Part shown: positions 22,844-28,314 of the stretch, piece after piece
How the letters are laid out: each line of letters starts with the position of its first letter
Numbering within the stretch: the stretch's first letter is position 1
Source: Rhodospirillaceae bacterium
GTDB lineage: Bacteria; Pseudomonadota; Alphaproteobacteria; UBA8366; GCA-2717185
Assembly: GCA_002717185.1 (NCBI GenBank)
Contig: PBDC01000017.1
Span: forward strand, 69,633-97,946
Length of the DNA: 28,314 bases
Direction of reading: 5' to 3'
Position numbers and translations under genes: made by a program
Notes under the pieces: generated by a model
Database searches by the model: none
What the model was told of the DNA's origin: nothing
What the model saw: only the letters and a program-made list of their open reading frames with translations

Positions 22844-25510
22844 ATGACAAAATGGGTATACGGCTTTGGCGATGGTGCGGCCGACGGCGAGGCTGGGATG
22901 CGCGAGTTGTTGGGTGGCAAGGGTGCCAATTTAGCAGAGATGTGCAATTTGGGGCTGCCGGTGCCACCTGGGTTCTCAATTACCACAGAAGTTTGCACCC
23001 ACTATTACGATCACGGTGAAAGCTATCCGGACAACCTCGAAATACAGGTCGAAGCGGCACTTGCCGATGTCGAACAGGCGGTCGATGCTAAGTTTGGCGA
23101 TGCGGTAAACCCGCTGCTAGTTTCAGTCCGGTCTGGTGCGCGTGTATCGATGCCGGGCATGATGGACACCGTTCTCAACCTTGGTCTGAACGACACTACG
23201 GTCGAGGGGCTCGCCGCTTCAAGTGATGACCCTCGCTTCGCTTATGACAGTTACCGCCGTTTTATTCAAATGTATGGCGACGTGGTGTTGGGGGTCGATC
23301 ACTATCATTTCGAGGAATTGCTCGATCTTCATAAGGAAGACCGTGGGGTTAGCCTAGATACTGATCTGTCCGCTGACGATCTCAAGGCGTTAGTTGGGCA
23401 ATACAAGGAGGTGGTGCAAGCAGAGTTCGGTAGCTCATTTCCACAAGACCCTAAAGAACAGCTCTGGGGCGCAATTAGTGCTGTGTTTTGTAGCTGGCGT
23501 ATCCCGCGCGCGGTTACCTATCGCAAGCTGCACGACATTCCGGAGGAGTGGGGAACGGCGGTCAATGTGCAGTCCATGGTGTTTGGCAATATGGGCGATG
23601 ATTGCGCAACCGGTGTCGCATTCACGCGCGATCCGTCGAATGGAGAAAACACCTTTTACGGCGAATATCTTAACAACGCTCAGGGTGAAGATGTTGTCGC
23701 CGGAATTCGAACTCCGCAGCGACTGACGCTGCGCGGCAAGGAGGCGACCGATTCGAAGCAACCGGCTATGGAAGAGACCATGCCGGACTTATTCGCTGAA
23801 CTGGGAAAAGTTCGCGGCCAACTCGAAGCACACTATCGCGACATGCAGGACATCGAGTTCACCGTGCAGCGAGGTAAGCTATGGATGCTGCAGACCCGTG
23901 ACGGTAAGCGCACTATGGCGGCAGCGCTGAAGATCGCTGTCGATATGGTAGAGGAAGGACTTATCGATAAGCGCACCGCGGTGTCACGGATCGATCCAGC
24001 GGCGCTTGACCAGTTGCTGCACCCAACGCTTGACCCCAATGCGAACCGCAATGTTATCTCGCGCGGACTTCTGGCATCGCCGGGTGCGGCCTGCGGTAAG
24101 GTTGTGTTCACAGCTGAGGAAGCTGAGAAGTTGGCTGGGCAGGGCGACGACGTAATTCTGGTCCGTATCGAAACCAGTCCGGAAGACATTCATGGGATGC
24201 ATGCGGCGCGCGGCATTTTGACGGCGCGCGGCGGCATGACCAGCCACGCGGCGGTTGTGGCCCGAGGGATGGGGCGGCCGTGCGTTGCCGGTGCCGGTGA
24301 ACTGCGCATCGACTACCAGGCAAATGCGATGTATGTGCGTGGCGACACAATCGAGGTCGGTCAGGTTATCACCATCGATGGTGCGGCTGGGGAAATAATG
24401 CTTGGTGAGGTGCCGACTATCGAGCCCGAGCTTTCAGGTGATTTTGCCGTTGTAATGGGTTGGGCCGACGAGATACGCAAGCTCAACGTTCGGACAAATG
24501 CGGAGACGCCAGAGGAAGCGAAGACAGCAATTCGCTTCGGGGCAGAAGGGATTGGTTTATCCCGGACCGAGCATATGTTCTTCGATGCTGATCGCATCGT
24601 CGCTATGCGTGAAATGATCTTGGCAGAGAACGAGGCTGGTCGTCGCGCCGCGCTCGATAAAATCCTTCCGATGCAGCGCGAAGACTTTAAGGAGTTGTTC
24701 CACATCATGAAGGGTCTGCCGGTGACGATTCGGTTGTTGGACCCCCCGCTACATGAGTTCCTGCCAAAGGGTGAGGCGGATTTTACTGATATTGCCATAG
24801 CTGCTGGTGTGCCGGTTGAGAAAGTGCGGCAGCGGGCGCTGCGTTTGGAGGAGTCGAACCCGATGCTCGGCCATCGCGGTTGCCGTCTGGCGATCACCTA
24901 TCCGGAGATATGTGAAATGCAAGCGCGCGCTATCTTCGAGGCGGCCGTTACCGTTTCTAAGGAAATTGGTGAGACGGTGGAACCGGAAGTTATGGTGCCG
25001 TTGATCGTAACCCGGCAGGAACTGGACCTTCTAAAGGCAATCATCGACAGGGTTGCATCGGAAATTGGTAAAGAGCAGGGTCAAGCGCCGCAATACTCGG
25101 TAGGCACGATGATCGAATTACCACGCGCTGCATTGCGCGCTGCTGAAATTGCTGAGACGGCTGAGTTCTTCAGCTTTGGTACCAACGATCTTACCCAAAC
25201 TACCTTTGGAATTAGCCGTGACGACGCGGCGACATTCCTGCCGAACTACGAGTCGGCGGGTATTCTGTCAGCCGATCCGTTTGTATCGATTGATTCTGAA
25301 GGAGTTGGCGAGTTGGTTCGGATTGCCGTTGAACGCGGAAAAGCGGTTCGCGGCAATCTCAAGATGGGCATTTGCGGAGAGCACGGTGGAGATCCTGCGT
25401 CGATTGCTTTCTGTCACAAGGTTGGTCTCGATTATGTCTCTTGTTCGCCTTACCGGGTGCCGGTAGCTAGGTTGGCAGCAGCGCAGGCGGAAATTGCCGA
25501 GGGCAGTTAA
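22844..25510 (+). CDS. ppdK: Pyruvate, phosphate dikinase
   Basis: 888 residues, the normal length. The N-terminal ATP-grasp part starts GAAD then LLGGKGANLAEM; SVRSGARVSMPGMMDTVLNLG is typical. The central phosphohistidine is H468 in GGMTSHAAVVARGMG. The C-terminal TIM barrel has EGIGLSRTEHMFF, FGTNDLTQTTFG and the catalytic Cys 844 in GICGEHGGDP. It interconverts pyruvate, ATP and Pi with PEP, AMP and PPi, in gluconeogenesis or PPi-linked glycolysis. The ATG follows GAGGG by 7 bases and lies 3 bp after the glyS stop, so it is cotranscribed with glyQS. No PEP-regulatory protein gene is in the window. Confidence 0.98.
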   Translation: MTKWVYGFGDGAADGEAGMRELLGGKGANLAEMCNLGLPVPPGFSITTEVCTHYYDHGESYPDNLEIQVEAALADVEQAVDAKFGDAVNPLLVSVRSGARVSMPGMMDTVLNLGLNDTTVEGLAASSDDPRFAYDSYRRFIQMYGDVVLGVDHYHFEELLDLHKEDRGVSLDTDLSADDLKALVGQYKEVVQAEFGSSFPQDPKEQLWGAISAVFCSWRIPRAVTYRKLHDIPEEWGTAVNVQSMVFGNMGDDCATGVAFTRDPSNGENTFYGEYLNNAQGEDVVAGIRTPQRLTLRGKEATDSKQPAMEETMPDLFAELGKVRGQLEAHYRDMQDIEFTVQRGKLWMLQTRDGKRTMAAALKIAVDMVEEGLIDKRTAVSRIDPAALDQLLHPTLDPNANRNVISRGLLASPGAACGKVVFTAEEAEKLAGQGDDVILVRIETSPEDIHGMHAARGILTARGGMTSHAAVVARGMGRPCVAGAGELRIDYQANAMYVRGDTIEVGQVITIDGAAGEIMLGEVPTIEPELSGDFAVVMGWADEIRKLNVRTNAETPEEAKTAIRFGAEGIGLSRTEHMFFDADRIVAMREMILAENEAGRRAALDKILPMQREDFKELFHIMKGLPVTIRLLDPPLHEFLPKGEADFTDIAIAAGVPVEKVRQRALRLEESNPMLGHRGCRLAITYPEICEMQARAIFEAAVTVSKEIGETVEPEVMVPLIVTRQELDLLKAIIDRVASEIGKEQGQAPQYSVGTMIELPRAALRAAEIAETAEFFSFGTNDLTQTTFGISRDDAATFLPNYESAGILSADPFVSIDSEGVGELVRIAVERGKAVRGNLKMGICGEHGGDPASIAFCHKVGLDYVSCSPYRVPVARLAAAQAEIAEGS

Positions 25511-25517
25511 AGCCTGA

Positions 25518-25539
25518 AGCCAAGCCGTAAAGGCGGGCT
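25518..25539 (+). terminator. Weak stem-loop after ppdK
   Basis: AGCC/GGCT and GCC/GGC pair around GTAAA with a small interior loop, 7 bases after the ppdK stop. The following bases (ATTTCACCGGTTTTC) are not a clean T-tract, so termination efficiency is uncertain. Confidence 0.35.
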
Positions 25540-25626
25540 ATTTCACCGGTTTTCTATGTGCACCGTTAACTGCTACGGATGATGAGGTCGTGAGCCGCAG
25601 AAATCAGATATCGCCTGTGAATTACG

Positions 25627-27387
25627 TTAGTAGGCTGATAATACGTCAAAGACATCACCTTCCGACTGTTGTCCTAGGATATGACGTTTATGCCACAAGG
25701 CGCAGAACAGCAGCACCCACCCCGCAATTTGAGCGCGCTTCTTCTTCGATTTATATAGGGCGACAACTCGGTCGGGATGACAAGTTTCGGTAATCGCTGG
25801 ACTGGCCGCAACTAGTGGGCCTAGGTCGCCACCCCGCTGAAAAATCCATTCACCGACCGGGACGGTAAACCCGCGCTTGCGGTCGAAGGCCCGGGCTGAC
25901 GGCAGAACCTGATCAAGCCAGCGCCGCAGTATCCATTTACCTTGCTGTTTATGGATTTTGAGCTTGTCCGGTAGTCGGAACACCGCATCGGCAACTTGGG
26001 TATCGAGGAACGGGGTCCGCCCCTCCATGCCGTGAGCCATTAGGCAGCGGTCAAGCTTGGTTAACAGGTCGTTAGGAAGCCAATCAGTCATGTCCACCGC
26101 CTGTGCTATCTGCAGCCGCGAGCGCCGCGGATCGGTAGCGGTCACCTCGGCAGTGGCGATCGCATCGCGCCAGCTGCCACTGTCCTCACGAAGTATCCCC
26201 AACCCTTCGACAATGCCGGTAGCACGCATCATGCGACCGCCTTGCCACCAGGGTCGCAAAGCACTGCGGTAGCGACCATAGCCGCCAAAAAGTTCATCAC
26301 CGCCCTCACCGGAGATAACGACTTTCAGATCGCGTGCCGCCTCCTGCGCCAGTTTCCAGGTCGGTAAAATCGCATAGTCGGCGGCAGGGTCGTCCATTGC
26401 TCCCGCGATTTCTGGTAACAGTGCCCAAAAATCCGAGTCAGTGAAATCAACACTGTGGAACTCGGCTCCGACAGTTTTGGCTAAATCACGGGCGTGTTCG
26501 CGTTCGTCGGCGACGGCTGTTCCACTGAAACCGGCGGTGTATGCTTTAACCGGACGTTCATTCAGACGTGACATGAGAGCCAGGATTGCAGAGGAATCGA
26601 TGCCGCCTGATAGGAATAGTCCATAGGGGACATCGGAGCGCTGGTGCAGTGTTACGCTGTCCTCCAAGGCGGCATCGAGACGCGTCAATCCTTCGTCTAT
26701 CTCACATTTTTCCGGTCCTCCTGCTGGCAAGGCGGTGCGTCGGCAGCGTTCGACGACCCGGCCGTCTCGGACAATCATGGTTTCGCCAGGTAGTACGCGA
26801 TTAATACCCCTGAATATCGTGCTTCGGCCGCAGGTAAACTGCAGCTGTAGCAGCTCATTGCGATGTTCTGTCGCTAGTTCAGGCGCCGTTACGCTGGCGG
26901 CGAGCAGCGCTTGTGGTTCCGAAGCGAAGGCGAAATGATCTTCGGATTCTACATAGTAGAGTGGTTTGATGCCGAAAGGATCGCGGGCCAGGATGAGGCA
27001 GGCCTCGACCGGATCGTGGATCGCGATCGCATACATACCCCGAAGGGAGTCCGTGAAGGACAGACCATTGCGGCGGTAAAGATGCAACGGCGGTTCGCAG
27101 TCCGATTGCGTACTTTGCGGGATATCGCCAAGTGTTGCACGCAGTTCTAGGTGATTATAAATTTCGGCGTTGGCGATTAACGCGGCGCCACCGGGCTCGT
27201 ATATTGGCTGGTCACCAGTCTTGAGATCGATAACGGCTAAGCGCGTATGGACCATGGCGACAGGGCCAGCAAGATACTTTCCCTCACCGTCGGGACCGCG
27301 ATGGCCAAGCGCACGGGCGAAGCTTTCCAAGATCGATGCGTCCGGGCTTTTCCCTTCGCGAAACATTATGCCAGCAATCCCGCACAT
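25627..27387 (-). CDS. asnB: Asparagine synthetase (glutamine-hydrolysing) family amidotransferase
   Basis: 586 residues. Cys2 (MCGIAGIM) is the N-terminal nucleophile of the class II glutaminase domain, with RLAVIDLKTGDQPI and NAEIYNH in that domain. The synthetase domain has the PPi loop in FLSGGIDSSA and the ATP-binding region with SGEGGDELFGGYGRY. It transfers ammonia from glutamine to a carboxyl group activated by ATP. The downstream-of-glycosyltransferase position, with an ATGA overlap, suggests that it modifies a sugar or surface polysaccharide precursor rather than serving only asparagine supply; this is inference. The length is shorter than E. coli AsnB by a few dozen residues but normal for the polysaccharide-associated group. 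Confidence 0.88.
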   Translation of the reverse strand: MCGIAGIMFREGKSPDASILESFARALGHRGPDGEGKYLAGPVAMVHTRLAVIDLKTGDQPIYEPGGAALIANAEIYNHLELRATLGDIPQSTQSDCEPPLHLYRRNGLSFTDSLRGMYAIAIHDPVEACLILARDPFGIKPLYYVESEDHFAFASEPQALLAASVTAPELATEHRNELLQLQFTCGRSTIFRGINRVLPGETMIVRDGRVVERCRRTALPAGGPEKCEIDEGLTRLDAALEDSVTLHQRSDVPYGLFLSGGIDSSAILALMSRLNERPVKAYTAGFSGTAVADEREHARDLAKTVGAEFHSVDFTDSDFWALLPEIAGAMDDPAADYAILPTWKLAQEAARDLKVVISGEGGDELFGGYGRYRSALRPWWQGGRMMRATGIVEGLGILREDSGSWRDAIATAEVTATDPRRSRLQIAQAVDMTDWLPNDLLTKLDRCLMAHGMEGRTPFLDTQVADAVFRLPDKLKIHKQQGKWILRRWLDQVLPSARAFDRKRGFTVPVGEWIFQRGGDLGPLVAASPAITETCHPDRVVALYKSKKKRAQIAGWVLLFCALWHKRHILGQQSEGDVFDVLSAY

Positions 27388-28314
27388 CAGGCCGTAATTC
27401 TCTCGAAGAAATCCATGTAACCGCTTACCACTGCGGTTTCAGTAAAGTTGGTCTCATAGGCGACCCGTCCCTGAGTGACAAGGGCTTCAGCCAAATCTAC
27501 CTCAGATAGGATACGCGCGATTGCGGCAGCAAGTTTTGGTGCATCGTCGATTGGGACCAACAATCCAGTCTCTCCATCCTTGACCAACGCCGTGGGCCCT
27601 TTTGCCTCTGTAGCGACTAATGGCCTGCCTTGCGCCCAGGCTTCGATAATCACGTTACCCAGAGGTTCGTGCCTTGAAGGACAGATTAAGATGTTGCAAG
27701 ACGCGAATAACGCTGGGATATCCGAACGCCAGCCGAGAAAGCGCACCCGGTCGGCAATACCGAGGTTTTCGGCTTGCGCCTCCAAGGCGCGTCGCAGAGG
27801 GCCTGCGCCAGCCAGCCATAGATAGGCTTTCGGCAACCGTGCCAGAGCCTCCAAGAGCACATCAAATGCCTTGTTCTTATGCAACCGACCAAGTGCCAAC
27901 AACAACGGTGCATTTTCCGGGGTGTCCAACGAAGCTCTGGGTACTGGCGGTGCCAATGTTTCATCGACAAAGTTCGGCAAATACCATGTCCGGCTGCGCG
28001 GCCATCCCTCCCTGACCAGATAGTCGCAGATATCCTTTGTGTTGCCGACGAGATAATCGCAGCGCCTATAGTTTTCCAGTTTGTAGTATCCCCCAAGGCG
28101 AGCGGCGAAAATATGTTCGCCTACAGGGCAGAACTGGGTTGCTCGGTTCATCCAACTCAACAAAATGTCTGGTTTGAAACGATTGATTGCGCGAGTTAGA
28201 CGATGACCAGTCACGCAATCCAGCGGTCCGCCGAACCGAAGCTGAATTGGCTCGATTCCGTGCGATCTCAATTCGGCTGACCGCTCGCTATCGTTTCTGA
28301 TGACAATTCCTTGG
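27387..28314 (-). CDS. Glycosyltransferase, GT4 family (5' end beyond window)
   Basis: The frame stays open to the last base of the window, so the N-terminus is missing; a TTG at 28271 is not a credible start because the coding pattern continues upstream (IVIRNDSERSAELRSHGIEP). About 308 residues are present. LLLALGRLHKNKAFDVLLEAL opens the GT-B C-terminal domain, followed by GAGPLRRALE, RVRFLGWRSDIPALFASC and CPSRHEPLGNVIIEAWAQG with the donor-binding Glu residues. It would transfer a sugar from a nucleotide donor in cell-surface glycan synthesis. Its TGA overlaps the ATG of the amidotransferase gene (ATGA), so they are coupled. Confidence 0.9.
   Translation of the reverse strand, partial: QGIVIRNDSERSAELRSHGIEPIQLRFGGPLDCVTGHRLTRAINRFKPDILLSWMNRATQFCPVGEHIFAARLGGYYKLENYRRCDYLVGNTKDICDYLVREGWPRSRTWYLPNFVDETLAPPVPRASLDTPENAPLLLALGRLHKNKAFDVLLEALARLPKAYLWLAGAGPLRRALEAQAENLGIADRVRFLGWRSDIPALFASCNILICPSRHEPLGNVIIEAWAQGRPLVATEAKGPTALVKDGETGLLVPIDDAPKLAAAIARILSEVDLAEALVTQGRVAYETNFTETAVVSGYMDFFERITA

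Overview
The window looks like chromosomal DNA of an alphaproteobacterium, probably of the Rhodospirillales type. The reasons are the sequence character of IspG, GlyQ/GlyS, pyruvate phosphate dikinase, the DUF2007 plus TrmN6-like methyltransferase and the S49 peptidase, and the moderate-to-high GC of the right-hand 17 kb. That placement is inference from protein character only. No rRNA, tRNA, CRISPR array or intact mobile element was found.

Region 1 (1-1173) is a dead tyrosine recombinase. Its full reading frame can still be followed on the minus strand, but it carries three in-frame stops and a frameshift caused by one arm of a perfect 51-bp inverted duplication. Region 2 (1174-5266) is clearly more AT-rich. 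It holds a divergent cassette: a porin, an FMN-binding-domain protein with an ApbE flavinylation motif and a PepSY-type membrane protein on the minus strand, and ApbE (FAD:protein FMN transferase) on the plus strand. The two arms share a promoter region packed with TCGCA/TGCGA half-sites. Region 3 (5267-10284) is a tight four-gene operon: imelysin, di-heme c-type oxidoreductase (DUF1111), a second imelysin-like protein and a DUF1513 protein. This set is known from iron-regulated loci. Regions 2 and 3 together suggest an envelope iron-acquisition and redox system: a pore in the outer membrane, imelysins and haem protein in the periplasm, and a covalently flavinylated protein fed by a membrane PepSY partner.

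Region 4 (10285-11155) has no intact gene and looks decayed, but it contains two strong inverted repeats, one of them just upstream of gentisate 1,2-dioxygenase. Region 5 (11156-13803) is an aromatic catabolism module: gentisate dioxygenase, an FAD monooxygenase probably acting as 3-hydroxybenzoate 6-hydroxylase, and a small cupin. The ring-cleavage product enzymes are not in the window.

Region 6 (13878-25510) is mostly housekeeping: ispG, a broken CoA-transferase alpha subunit, a TauD-type dioxygenase, polyprenyl diphosphate synthase, a DUF2007-methyltransferase fusion, an S49 peptidase, a small membrane zinc-ribbon-like protein, glyQ, glyS and ppdK. Region 7 (25627-28314) has a glycosyltransferase (cut by the window end) and a class B asparagine synthetase-type amidotransferase, overlapping by 4 bp on the minus strand. 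This pairing is typical of surface polysaccharide loci.
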